NCBI GenBank assembly: GCA_963839725.1
Contig: CAWIWT010000005.1
Location: 13,201-77,200, forward strand
Origin: Kumtagia sp963839725
GTDB taxonomy: Bacteria > Pseudomonadota > Alphaproteobacteria > Rhizobiales > Rhizobiaceae
Length of the DNA: 64,000 nt
Direction of reading: 5' to 3'
In this document: in pieces, positions 55,294 to 64,000 of the stretch
How the letters are laid out: each line of letters begins with the position of its first letter
Numbering within the stretch: the stretch's first letter is position 1
Notes under the pieces: model-generated
Database searches by the model: none
Seen by the model: the letters and a program-made list of their open reading frames with translations, nothing else
What the model was told of the DNA's origin: nothing
Program-made: the position numbers and the translations under genes

Positions 55294-56316
55294 CTATGCG
55301 GTGATCGGCTCCCTATAGCGCTCACCGCTGGTCATCAGTGCCCAGACCATCCGGGCGGTCTTGTTGGCGAGTGCAACCGCCGCAACCTTGGTCGTTCGCC
55401 GCGCCATCAACTGCACGAGCCATGGCCGCCTGGTCCCGTTCCGCTCAGCATAGCGGATGACCGCCATCGCGCCGACCACGAGCATCTGGCGCAGATAACG
55501 ATTGCCGGCTTTGGAGATGCTGCCGAGCTTCTCCTTGCCCCCACTTGAGTTTTGCTTCGGCACGAGCCCGATCCAGGCCGAGAGGCATCGCCCAGACTTG
55601 AAGGCATGCACATCCGCGACGGTCGCGACGAACGCACTCGCCAGCAGCGGACCCACGCCTGGTATCTCCATCAACCTGCGACCAAGCTCGGTTTCGCGCG
55701 CGCTCGCTCGGACCCTTCGATCATTCTCGAGGATCTGCGCCTTCACGACCCTGAGCTGCGCCTCCAGCATCCGCAGGCAGAGCCGCGCGTCAGCCGGTAT
55801 CCTCGTGTCATTATCGTCGTTGATGACGACAAGTAGTTGCTCGATTCCGTTCCGCCCGATCGGCGCCACGATTCCGAACTCCGAGAGATGTGCCCGCAAC
55901 GCGTTCGATATCTGGGTGCGCTGGCGGTTGAGCATCAACCGGACCCGGTGCAGCATCATCACACTCTGCTGCTCGGGCGTCTTCACCGGCACGAAGCGCA
56001 TGGTCGGCCGGGTCACCGCCTCGCAGATGGCCTCTGCATCGGCCGCATCGTTCTTCTGCCGCTTCAAATAGGGCTTCACGTACTGTGCCGGCAGCAGCCG
56101 CACATCATGGCCTCGTGCGATCAGTTCTCTCGCCCAATAGTGCGAGGAACTGCATGCCTCGATCCCGACGAGACATCGGGGCAGCTTCTCGAAGAACCCG
56201 AGGACCCGCCCACGGGTCAGCTTCCTTCGGATGACCACCGCGCCCACAGCATCCACGCCGTGCACTTGAAACACTGACTTCGCGATATCCAGACCAATCG
56301 TCGTAACGTTGTCCAT
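55294..56316 (-). mobile_element. IS110-family transposase, intact (element A)
   Basis: 340 residues. The N-terminal DEDD (RuvC-like) domain has TIGLDIAKSVFQVHGVD and KNDAADAEAICEAVTRPTMR. The C-terminal Tnp20 domain has MEIPGVGPLLASAFVATVAD and SAWIGLVPKQNSSGGKEKLG with the catalytic Ser region. Elements of this family use a structured noncoding RNA from an end of the element to choose the target. The noncoding side is 56317-56503, shared with a head-to-head second IS110 gene. The start lies 4 bases after a hairpin holding the ribosome site. Confidence 0.92.
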
Positions 56317-56320
56317 CTCA

Positions 56321-56371
56321 GCTCTCCTCCAGCTCTGGCCCCGCGACTATAGCCGCAGGGCGGAGGAGAGC
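56321..56371 (-). promoter_or_regulatory. Hairpin sequestering the ribosome site of IS110 element A
   Basis: Perfect 10-base inverted repeat GCTCTCCTCC / GGAGGAGAGC with a 31-base loop. On the transposase strand the second arm, GGAGGAGAGC, is the ribosome-binding site directly before the ATG. Folding would hide it. It may also be part of the element's guide RNA. Confidence 0.65.
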
Positions 56372-56432
56372 CGTCCACATGGGGTAATCGCGGGAGCGAC
56401 GTGCCCTGGAGCCGATCATAGCCTTGGAGGGT

Positions 56433-56503
56433 GGCTGTTCCCCGATAAGATGAAATACGGGCTCACGACTGGACGCCGGGCCCAGCATCAACGGAGAACA
56501 GCC
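56433..56503 (+). promoter_or_regulatory. Hairpin sequestering the ribosome site of IS110 element B
   Basis: Perfect 8-base inverted repeat GGCTGTTC / GAACAGCC whose second arm ends immediately before ATG 56504 and overlaps the GGAGAA ribosome site. Same design as in element A on the other strand, though the sequences are unrelated. Confidence 0.6.
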
Positions 56504-57530
56504 ATGACAGAATATATCGGTCTCGACGTGTCGATGAAAGAGACGGCAGTGTCGATCCGCCGTGAAGGCGAACGGATTTGGCGCGGAAAGTGCGCATCTG
56601 ATCCCAACATCATTGCTGAGCTTGTCCGCAAGCGGGCGCCGGCCGCAAAGCGCATCGTGTTCGAAACCGGCCCTCTGTCGGTGTGGTTCTATCATTCTCT
56701 GCGCCGCGAGGGGTTGCCAGCAGATCTGCATCGATGCTCGCCATGCCAAAGCTGCGCTTGATATGGCGGCGAACAAGACGGACGCGAACGACGCTGACGG
56801 TTTGGCGCATCTTGCTGAAGTAGGGTTCTTTCGCGAGGTGCGCGTTAAAGGCTTCGACAGCATGTTGACCCGCACGCTCGTGGCAGCACGCACCCGGCTG
56901 GTCCGGATCACCGTCGAGCTTTCCAACCAGATCCGAGGGATCATGAAAACGTTCGGCTTGCTCGTTCCCGCAGGTAAAGGAACCACATTCGAGAAGAACG
57001 TTCGGCGCCTTCTCATCGATCACAACGAACTTGCTACTATTGTGCTGCCGATGTTGGAAGCCTGGCGCGGCATCCGCATTCGTGCCGCCGAGCTTGGGCG
57101 CCAGCTCGTCGCGGATGCACGTCAGAGCCAGGCATGCCGCATACTCATGTCGATCCCCGGCATCGGCGCGATCACGGCGACCTCTTTCGTTACCGCTATT
57201 GAAGATCCAAATAACTTCAAGAAATCCCGCTCTGTCGCCGCATGGATCGGCCTGACAACTCGCCGCTACCAATCGGGAGAAGTCGATTATGACGGCCATA
57301 TATCCCGGCGCGGCGATCGACATTTGCGAGGGCTTCTCTACGAGGCCGCGGCGGTCATCCTGACACGCAGCTCGATCGACAGCAGCCTGCGCACGTGGGG
57401 CCTCAAGCTCCGGGAGAGGATTGGCTTCAAAAGAGCTGCCGTGGCTGTGGCGCGCAAACTGGCGGTGATAATGCATTCGATGCTCAAGACCGGTGAGTTC
57501 TTTGATCGAAATGCAGGCGCCACAGCATGA
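56504..57530 (+). mobile_element. IS110-family transposase with one frameshift (element B)
   Basis: It starts MTEYIGLDVSMKETAVSIRR (DEDD domain). After one extra base near 56730 it continues ICIDARHAKAALDMAANKTD, MSIPGIGAITATSFVTAIED and RSVAAWIGLTTRRYQSGEVD to a stop at 57530. The length is exactly 342 codons plus one base, so a single insertion explains the break. It differs in subgroup from element A. Confidence 0.88.
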
Positions 57531-57759
57531 ATCTGCGAATAGCGTTCAGGATCTGAGCGCCTGAGGCGTCCCTGCCGGGACGTGAGCCGAGCCATTCCGC
57601 TGATGGGGTTGCACCGCTGTCTCAGCAAAGTGCGTCGTCCACATTGAAGGCTCGTCCGCGAAGCTCCATCATGCGGCGACCGATGTCGACCGCGAAGACA
57701 ACCATGCACCCGGCAAACATGTCTCTGAGATCGAAAATGCCTTGACCCCAACTCAGCGA
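57531..57759. other. Right flank of IS110 element B
   Basis: It includes an inverted repeat CGTCCCTGCCGGGACG near 57569-57584, possibly part of the element's end. No gene. Confidence 0.4.
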
Positions 57760-58218
57760 TTAGACAACCGCATCAAAAGCAGACCGGCTGCTTTCGGCGG
57801 GGCAACGGAGGTTGCTGACGTTAATGCAATGAGGTGCGATCTGACTAATTAGCTGCCGAAAGCAACCGTTAGAGGCACGATCATCACAATGAACCCCTGC
57901 GAAGGCAACGGGGATCAGTCCGGCGAGGAAGCCGAACAAAGTGCCGTCTCCGCCGACGTGTTTGCTGGGCGGGTCCCCGAGAGCTCTCACGGCGCTGGAG
58001 ATCTCGCGTTCCAATCGAGCGAAATAAGTGCGCCGAAGCTTGGGATACGGAGTCGGGACCGCCTCGATCAGGCGTCTGGTGTAGGGGTGGCGCGGGTCGG
58101 CGAAGACCTGGTCACGCGTTTCCGTCTCGACGATCTGTCCCAGATATATCACCGCGACCCGGTCCGAGACATTCTCGACCACAATCCAGCCGATCCGCAT
58201 GATGGCCTCCCCGCCCAA
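57760..58218 (-). pseudogene. Oligopeptide-type ABC transporter ATPase, C-terminal fragment
   Basis: VENVSDRVAVIYLGQIVETE, QVFADPRHPYTRRLIEAVPT and ISSAVRALGDPPSK are the end of OppD/DppF-type ATPases, just after the H-loop and into the oligo_HPY region. The Walker A and B motifs are missing, and after GDPPSK the frame runs on into unrelated sequence. Confidence 0.7.
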
Positions 58219-58263
58219 CTATGCGGCGTCCGGACGCCGCCCGCAAAAAATCCGGCTCGGCCG

Positions 58264-59064
58264 TCAGCCGGCTTCCGCAAGGGCCCAGGCTCCGTAGCCC
58301 ACGACCCGCGCCTTGTCGCCGTCTGTATCACCCGAGGTGGCGAGTGCCAGGCGCCGGACGTCCAAGCCGCGGCGCCGGGCCTCGATCAGCGCGCCGCGCA
58401 CCGCTAGGTGCCCGCAGGCGTCGGCGGCGCCAATCGCGGCCTCGTCGCCGCGCTCGATCGCCTCCGCGGTGCGCGCGTCATGGGAACGCGCCGCCGCGTA
58501 GGGCTCGAAATGCGACAGGTCCGAGCTGACCACCAGTAGCGTGTCATCGGTCCACAGCCGGGCGATTGCCGCCGCCACCGCGGCGGCGGAGCTGCCGCCA
58601 AACAGCAGCGGCACCACCGGCAAGGCGCCGAAGATTGCTTGCAGGAACGGCAGCTCGACCTCGATCGCATGCTCGGGCGCGTGCGGAGCGTCGTCGACGC
58701 CTGCCAGCCCACGGTTCGCCACGTCCCGTACCGCCCCCCCGTCGACGGGCACCTCGCCGAGCGGTGTCAGGAAAGCGTCATGCGACGGCGCGGCTATGCC
58801 CTGAAACGGCACGTAGTGCGCCGGCCCGACGACGATGGCGCGCGCGAAGCGATCCGCGCACCCGCGCACCGCGGCGAAAGCCTCCGCCGCGACCGGACCC
58901 GAATATCGGTAGCCCGCGTGCGGCGCGATCACCCCCCGCAGGCGGCCCGGCGCCGCACTCGCCCCGTTGAGCAGCCCCGCCACCTTTCCGCGCAGGGCAT
59001 TGGCGTCTCGGGGATAGAATGACCCTGCAACCGCCGGCGGTCGCGTCCTATATGTATGGGTCAT
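58264..59064 (-). CDS. amrB: AmmeMemoRadiSam system protein B (Memo family)
   Basis: A 266-residue MEMO1-like protein: PPAVAGSFYPRDANALRGKV, GVIAPHAGYRYSGPVAAEAF, VVGPAHYVPFQGIA and LLVVSSDLSHFEPYAAARSH. The conserved His and Asp residues of the dioxygenase-like fold are present. It is encoded divergently from the radical SAM partner, 38 bases apart. The function of the system is not established. Strikingly GC-rich compared with surrounding DNA; intact. Confidence 0.9.
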   Translation of the reverse strand: MTHTYRTRPPAVAGSFYPRDANALRGKVAGLLNGASAAPGRLRGVIAPHAGYRYSGPVAAEAFAAVRGCADRFARAIVVGPAHYVPFQGIAAPSHDAFLTPLGEVPVDGGAVRDVANRGLAGVDDAPHAPEHAIEVELPFLQAIFGALPVVPLLFGGSSAAAVAAAIARLWTDDTLLVVSSDLSHFEPYAAARSHDARTAEAIERGDEAAIGAADACGHLAVRGALIEARRRGLDVRRLALATSGDTDGDKARVVGYGAWALAEAG

Positions 59065-59102
59065 GGCGCAGCTGCTCCGTGCTGTCTGCGAGGCGCAAGT
59101 CT

Positions 59103-60203
59103 ATGACCGACGAGGCTCGATTGGAAGGCATTCCCGGCCGCCACTGGCACCGGCTGTCGGACGGCCGTGTCCAGTGTGACGTCTGTCCGCGCTACTGCAA
59201 GCTGCAAGAGGGCCAGCGGGGTCTCTGCTTCGTGCGCGCCCGCCATGACGACCGGATCGTGCTGACCACCTACGGGCGCTCGTCCGGCTTCTGCCTCGAC
59301 CCGATCGAGAAGAAACCCCTCAACCACTTCCTCCCCGGCACCGCCGTGCTGTCGTTCGGCACCGCCGGCTGCAACCTGACCTGCAAGTTCTGCCAGAACT
59401 GGGACATCTCCAAGGCCCGCGAGATGGACCGGCTGATGGACTCGGCATCGCCCGAGGCGATCGCCGACGCCGCGCTCCGCAGCGGTGCGCGCTCCATCGC
59501 CTACACCTACAACGATCCCGTTGTCTTCCTCGAGTACGCCGTGGACGTGGCGGAGGCGGCGCGGTCGCGCGGGCTCCGGAACGTCGCCGTGACCGCCGGC
59601 TACGTCGCACCGGCCGCCCGCGCGGAACTCTTCGCCGCCGTGGACGCCGCGAACGTCGACCTCAAGGCCTTCACCGAGGACTTCTATCGCAAGCTCTGTA
59701 CCGGCCACCTTGCCGACGTGCTTGAGACGCTCGAATATCTCCACCACGAGACGAACGTCTGGCTCGAGATCACCACGCTGCTGATCCCCGGCCACAACGA
59801 CGGCGCCCACGAGGTCGCCGCGCTCAGCGAATGGGTGATGGCGAAGCTCGGCCCCGAAGTGCCGCTGCACTTCACCGCCTTCCACCCGGACTACAAGATG
59901 CTCGACACCCCCCACACACCGGCCGTCACCCTGACCCGCGCCCGCAAAATCGCCCGGGCAGCGGGGCTCCTCTACGTCTACACCGGCAACGTCCACGACG
60001 AGGTCGGCGGCAGCACCTACTGCCCAGGCTGCGGCGCGCGCGTGATCGGCCGTGACTGGTACGAGATCACCGCCTGGAACCTCGCCGGCGGCCGCTGCGG
60101 CCAATGCGGGACCGCCATCGCCGGCGTCTTCGAGCCCCGCCCCGGCGCCTGGGGCCCGCGGCGGGCGCCGGTGCGCATCGCATCGGTGACCGAGACCGGC
60201 TGA
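59103..60203 (+). CDS. amrS: AmmeMemoRadiSam system radical SAM enzyme
   Basis: A 366-residue radical SAM protein from ATG 59103. An N-terminal Cys-rich segment (CDVCPRYCKLQEGQRGLCFV), then the cluster motif GTAGCNLTCKFCQNWDISKA (CxxxCxxC), SIAYTYNDPVVFLEY and DLKAFTEDFYRKL follow. A C-terminal Cys-rich region (YCPGCGARVIG, RCGQCG) may bind zinc or a second cluster. No AMMECR1 gene is present nearby. Intact and GC-rich. Confidence 0.92.
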   Translation: MTDEARLEGIPGRHWHRLSDGRVQCDVCPRYCKLQEGQRGLCFVRARHDDRIVLTTYGRSSGFCLDPIEKKPLNHFLPGTAVLSFGTAGCNLTCKFCQNWDISKAREMDRLMDSASPEAIADAALRSGARSIAYTYNDPVVFLEYAVDVAEAARSRGLRNVAVTAGYVAPAARAELFAAVDAANVDLKAFTEDFYRKLCTGHLADVLETLEYLHHETNVWLEITTLLIPGHNDGAHEVAALSEWVMAKLGPEVPLHFTAFHPDYKMLDTPHTPAVTLTRARKIARAAGLLYVYTGNVHDEVGGSTYCPGCGARVIGRDWYEITAWNLAGGRCGQCGTAIAGVFEPRPGAWGPRRAPVRIASVTETG

Positions 60204-60294
60204 GCGCACATCCCGGCGCTCACATCCACGGTCACCAGAAGTCCTGGGAAGAGCTGATCTCAGGGAAGCCCCGAACACGGCCGGATGCGACAAT

Positions 60295-60528
60295 TCACAA
60301 GTTCACTGGATTAGTTGCACGCCGGATAGTTAGCGCGGTCCGCCTCTGACACATCAGGGGACAGATTGATGAACCTGGGGAGTATTGCACGCTGGGTACT
60401 TGTAGCGGTCCGCTTGGGAGACATCCGCTCGCGCTCGCGCTCGCACTGGCAATCGATGGCGCAGTCCCACTTGTATCACATCCCGCGTTGGCCAGGAGCG
60501 CAGCTTCCGCAATGGCAAGTTGCTTCAT
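60295..60528 (-). CDS. Possible small lipoprotein
   Basis: GGAGGGAA lies 7 bases before ATG 60528. The start MKQLAIAEAALLANAGCDTS resembles a lipoprotein signal with Cys17. An Ala/Ser repeat (SIASASASASGC) follows, and the second half is basic and may be out of frame. Low confidence. Confidence 0.4.
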   Translation of the reverse strand: MKQLAIAEAALLANAGCDTSGTAPSIASASASASGCLPSGPLQVPSVQYSPGSSICPLMCQRRTALTIRRATNPVNL

Positions 60529-60839
60529 CGGGGCTTCCCTCCAGTTACGTCCACCCGCCAGACGCACGTCCTCCTTCAGCTAATTCAGCATGGGACAACG
60601 ACAAGGCTGCTCCGGACTAACTCAAAGCAGATGGTGCGTTCAGGTATGCCCTTTGCGAAACGGCTGCCTCAACCAAGGAGCAACACGCAGGTCGTGCCAC
60701 CTCGAAGCCTTCGCGAAATAGCGCGGGCTTCCCATTGCGGCCACGAAAGCGGAGCCTCTCTGGCTCCTCCGCGCGGGACAGAGCTGGAGCCGGATCACGT
60801 CGACGACTGGCTGCTCCCGATATACCTTGGCACGTGTCG

Positions 60840-61090
60840 CGTCCGGGGCCTCGGCCTGTCTGCTGCTGGTGGCGGCCGCCTGCATGGCCGGGGACGACGC
60901 TGGCAAAATGGAGCGCTTGCCCGACGCGCGCGGCATGCGAAATCGTGATGGTGCGTAGCCAGCGCAATTTCTACGATCACGCGATCCGCGCCGCGGGAGC
61001 GACAATCGTGGAAGTCGGCCTGCCGGACCGCTTCGCGGGCGCCGACGTTCGCCGTCCCAATGCGGTATCGCCGCTGCGCGTGGTTCATAA
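60840..61090 (+). pseudogene. SelA-like PLP enzyme fragment
   Basis: VASGASACLLLVAAACMAGD, GKMERLPDARGM, then in another frame RNFYDHAIRAAGATIVEVGL and PDRFAGADV follow the SelA-like/aminotransferase-V family (SGAAAGLLL...ACMAG..., NGYDHAIRAAGA.IVEVG). The PLP-Lys region is absent. Fragment. Confidence 0.6.
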
Positions 61091-61899
61091 GAATCTTTGC
61101 AACGATTACGGTGCGTCTGACATACGGGATGACCTTGCTCTGCCGGCAATACCGACGATGGTGGTAGGTTGTTTGACGGGCAAGCTACCGGCACAGCGAA
61201 GACGCGCCAACTCTCTCTCGTCGGCCGCTCTCTTTCCAGGCGCAGCCCTGACTCCCAGCACAGTCGGCGGCAACGTCCGCTTCCGGGCGCCGGCGAAGCG
61301 GACTTCAACGGCCGAAATGCGGCGCAGAGCTGCCGTTCACGTCGCGCCAAGTGCAAGTCGGCTTCGGGTCACTATTTGCCCTAAAGCCCTGGCGGTGGGT
61401 GCGGACATTTAGTGCCCATCTTTGTTCTGGAAGTGGTGGTCATTTGGCGCATCCGAGATTCGAACTCCCCCAGAATTTCGTAGTTTGCTGCTTTGTGGTA
61501 GGGCAGGAGGTAGGACTGACATTTACGGCAAGACTAACATATTGTTTTTATTGATATAATTTGCAATTCTGGCGGAGAGAGGCGGGCTTAGACCCCTCAT
61601 TACTTTCTCTCGTAAAAACATTTTGCCGGGCGTCCTCCATCACGCGGTCTCCGTTCCGAACCAACCCGGCAGATCAGATCCCAGCTCGTCTAATCGATCT
61701 GAACCAAACTGCCCTGCCAAGTTTTGACGTCATCCCACCGACTTGCATTGCAAGCACAGGGACAGGCTTGGTTTTCTGTTCAGGCTAAACCTTGCCATCT
61801 CACAAGATGAGGTGAGCCGAGACAGATAAGCTTGGGTCCGGGACGGACCCTTCCACGCGGCCCGATCTAACAAAACAGCTGCTCGGCCCGATTGAAATC
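61091..61899. other. Stretch without a supported gene
   Basis: No protein family is visible. At 61445-61467 the reverse strand reads GAGTTCGAATCTCGGATGCG then CCA, like the T-loop and 3' end of a tRNA-Arg with two bases missing. It could be an attachment-site relic. Confidence 0.35.
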
Positions 61900-62470
61900 A
61901 TGCCGCAAAAAAAAAATGAACCGATGCCTCGATTTAATTTGTAGTGGTCGAAGGGAATCGGGCGCGGCAATACTTCTGGTCGGCAACGGCGCCCCGAAAA
62001 AAAAATAAAAGGGTTATTCTCCCTTTTGGCTGGTTGTCCCCGCTTTAGTTGCCCCCCATCATGGCGGGGTTCAACCTGCGGCGTTCAATTCCCCCTTCGC
62101 CCCCTTTCCTAACCTACTTCGCCGATTCCTGGGGGTTTCGTTTCTCCCTCCATTTTTACCGGCCCCGGAGGCTCTGCGCAAAAAGGGCTCTTCGCGATAT
62201 GACAAAGAGCTTTTCAGCCCCTCCCCTCTCTCCCGCTCTTCCCCGTTTTCGCTTTTCTCGCTCCCCTTTTCTCTCAGCTCGGGCCCCCCCCCCCGCGCCC
62301 TCACCCCCGCCCGACCGCGAAAAAAGAGAGAAAAAAAAAAAAAAAAATCCATCCCTTCCCCACTCAGAGACATAATAAACAACAAAATACTCCCCAGACG
62401 ACGGATGCGGGCTCCGCGGGCAGACACCAACCCTCCCGGCGTCCAACCAGCATTTTTTCTACCGGCGGCT
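61900..62470. other. Low-complexity block, probably poor-quality sequence
   Basis: Runs of 9 or more A at about 61910 and 61997, a run of at least 9 C near 62286 and about 17 A near 62332, embedded in C/T-rich text unlike the rest of the window. No natural bacterial feature explains this. It borders a damaged msrA. Confidence 0.6.
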
Positions 62471-62508
62471 GAATGGAGCGCACTTATAAGGCCGGCAGAC
62501 CGCCATCG

Positions 62509-63015
62509 ATGGCCTCCCCCGGCTCCTTCTGGGGCAGTGAACGCATTTTCAGACCGAACGAAGGCGGCTGGGTGCCGTCGGCTATCTCCGGCAGCATGCC
62601 CAACACCACCAACCATCAAACAACCAGCGGCCGCCTCGGCCACACCACAGAAGTTCTCCTCGTCGTTGATCCTCAGGAGGTCTTCTACGCCGACCTTCTC
62701 CACGAGTTCTGGGAAAGCCACGACCCGACGCAGGGCATGCGCCAGGGCAACGATGTCGGCACGACCTACCGTTCGGCTATCTACACCTACGGCGATGCGC
62801 AGCATGCCACTGCCATAGCCTCGCTAGAGGCCTACCAGGCGTCACTGACAGCCGCCGGGCAGGGCAGGATCACCACGGAGATCACGCCGGCGTCCGAGTT
62901 CTACTTCGCCGAGGAGGATCACCAGCAGTATCTGGCCAAGAACCCGTATGGCTACTGTAACCTCCGCGGCACCGGCGTTTCATGTCCGATTCCGCAGGTC
63001 GTAACGGCGGCCTGA
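62509..63015 (+). pseudogene. msrA: Peptide methionine sulfoxide reductase MsrA, damaged N-terminal region
   Basis: VLLVVDPQEVFYADLLHEFW, ESHDPTQGMRQGNDVGTTYR, SAIYTYGDAQHATAIASLEA and HQQYLAKNPYGYCNLRGTGV are clear MsrA, which reduces methionine-S-sulfoxide. Upstream, the catalytic motif GCFWG reads GSFWG and the next 30 residues are garbled. The damage abuts the low-complexity block, so sequence error is as likely as mutation. Confidence 0.8.
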
Positions 63016-63254
63016 GTATTTTGCCCGATCCATAACCGCACGCGGGCAGGCGCGCCGCAAAATCCGGCGTGTGTCCGTTCTTTCGTGCCAAGCTTTTCCA
63101 AACGGTCAAAATTTCGCGTGAATTTTGTTTTTCGGCATGCAAGAGTATGAAGGAGCGGACGGTGAAAGCCGCCTGCCGCGCTCCGCGTGACGGTCTACGG
63201 GACCGCTACTTCCGAGGGTGCCCAACCAAGAAAAACCGACAGGGTGTGGATCAC

Positions 63255-64000
63255 ATGAAGCGTATCGTCCTCGGCCTCCTGGCTGCAACCGCATTTATCG
63301 TCCCGGCGCTCGCCGAGGACATCAAGCCGGCAATCATCTACGATCTCGGCGGCAAGTTCGACAAATCCTTCAACAAATCGGCCTTCAACGGTGCTGAAAA
63401 GTTCAAGGCCGAAATCAGGCATCGAATATCGCGACTTCGAAATCCAAAACGATGCCCAGCGCGAACAGGCGCTGCGCAAGTTCGCTGAAGACGGCAACAA
63501 CCCGATCGTCATGGCTGGCTTCTCCTGGGCGGCAACGCTGGAGAAGGTTTCGGCAGACTTCCCGAGCACCAACTTCGCCATTATCGACATGGTCGTCGAC
63601 AAGCCGAATGTCCGTTCGGTCGTCTACAAGGAGCAGGAAGGTTCCTACGTCGTCGGCGTACTCGCCGCGATGGCTTCCCAGTCCAAGAAGGTGGGATTCG
63701 TCGGCGGCATGGATATCCCGCTGATCCGCAAGTTCGGCTGCGGTTATGTCGGTGGTGCCAAGGCAACTGGTGCGACCGAAGTCATCCAGAACATGACGGG
63801 CGACACCCCGGCCGCCTGGAACGATCCGACCAAGGGCGGCGAGATCGCCAAGTCGCAGATCGATCAGGGTGCTGACGTTGTGTACGCCGCAGCAGGCGGC
63901 ACCGGCGTTGGCGTTCTTCAGGCAGCGGCTGATGCGGGCAAGCTCGCATCGGCGTCGATTCCAACGAGACGGTTTGCAGCCCGGCAAGATCCTGACCTCG
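63255..64000 (+). pseudogene. BMP-family ABC transporter substrate-binding protein (runs off window, frameshifted)
   Basis: ATG 63255 starts a signal peptide (MKRIVLGLLAATAFIVPALA). IIYDLGGKFDKSFNKSAFNG, then in the next frame YRDFEIQNDAQREQALRKFA, IVMAGFSWAATLEKVSADFP and KKVGFVGGMDIPLIRKFGCG follow. It matches BmpA/Med lipoprotein-like binding proteins for nucleosides or related ligands. One extra T near 63415 and another shift near 63945 break the frame. The 3' end is outside the window. Confidence 0.85.

Noticed and set aside
59061..60293. 410-codon reverse-strand open frame
   Set aside because: It is antisense to the clearly coding radical SAM gene. GC-rich DNA with G/C at third positions leaves the opposite strand open, and the translation has no family features.
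62156..62446. Reverse-strand frame with a poly-Phe tract
   Set aside because: It is the translation of the A run in the low-complexity block and has no protein features.
1..64000. CRISPR arrays, rRNA genes and tandem repeats
   Set aside because: Searched by eye for regularly spaced direct repeats, rRNA motifs and long tandem arrays; none found.

Overview
The window reads as accessory DNA of an alphaproteobacterium in the Hyphomicrobiales (Mesorhizobium/Sinorhizobium-like). Clues are the HWE-type sensor kinase, DUF982, DUF1488 and DUF2934-DUF3606 proteins, a bifunctional malic enzyme, CIRCE-controlled groESL, and many short membrane proteins typical of soil rhizobia. Genus is an inference. 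I see no rRNA, no CRISPR array and no intact tRNA.

Most of the window is a patchwork of broken genes, with intact genes scattered through it. Left part (0-10 kb): a cyclase gene running off the edge, an AI-2E-type transporter, a kinase/response-regulator pair, dodecin, small stress-type proteins and a DUF1003 gene. 9.4-16 kb: recombination debris, meaning two serine-recombinase remnants, pieces of DNA ligase, DUF938 and asparagine synthetase, duplicated terminator-like hairpins, and a translationally coupled set of small genes (XRE tail, short ORF, RpoA-CTD-like protein). 16-27 kb: remnants of OmpA, a flavin monooxygenase, a LysR regulator and an amidohydrolase. This part also holds an intact LuxR/TolB-like/TPR regulator, a lysine 2-monooxygenase plus delta-aminovaleramidase pair (davBA type), a Tat-exported Acg-type nitroreductase and an arginase-family gene. 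28-36 kb: truncated Pcm, NAD-formate dehydrogenase, a LigC-type DNA ligase in separated pieces, IS5 and PhnA-like remnants, and one fully intact gene, maeB.

36-43 kb: an intact SLC13-type permease, an intact transglutaminase operon with ATGA overlaps, and several tiny membrane-protein genes, two of which are 37-residue paralogues. A tRNA-Arg-like sequence with a destroyed anticodon arm lies at 42.4 kb. 43-49 kb: a heat-shock block with groEL and groES under a CIRCE operator, a truncated CbpA/DnaJ tail coupled to cbpM, two hsp20 genes behind a possible fourU RNA thermometer, a P-type ATPase tail and a second DUF1003 gene. Together these would handle protein folding and membrane stress. 49-58 kb: hypothetical genes, a GFA-type enzyme, GNAT, ChaC, and two head-to-head IS110-family elements. 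58-60 kb: a visibly GC-rich, intact divergent pair of AmmeMemoRadiSam genes. 60-64 kb: a SelA-like remnant, a low-complexity block that looks like poor sequence, msrA and the start of a BMP-family binding protein.

Two cautions apply throughout. Many genes, including groEL and groES, differ from an intact frame by single bases, often in short homopolymers, so some pseudogenes may be sequencing errors. Truncations and chimeras cannot be explained that way and point to real rearrangement or misassembly. The most novel signals are a conserved 27-codon ORF found next to both DUF1003 genes, ribosome-site-sequestering hairpins in front of both IS110 transposases, and the fourU-like hairpin before the hsp20 pair.
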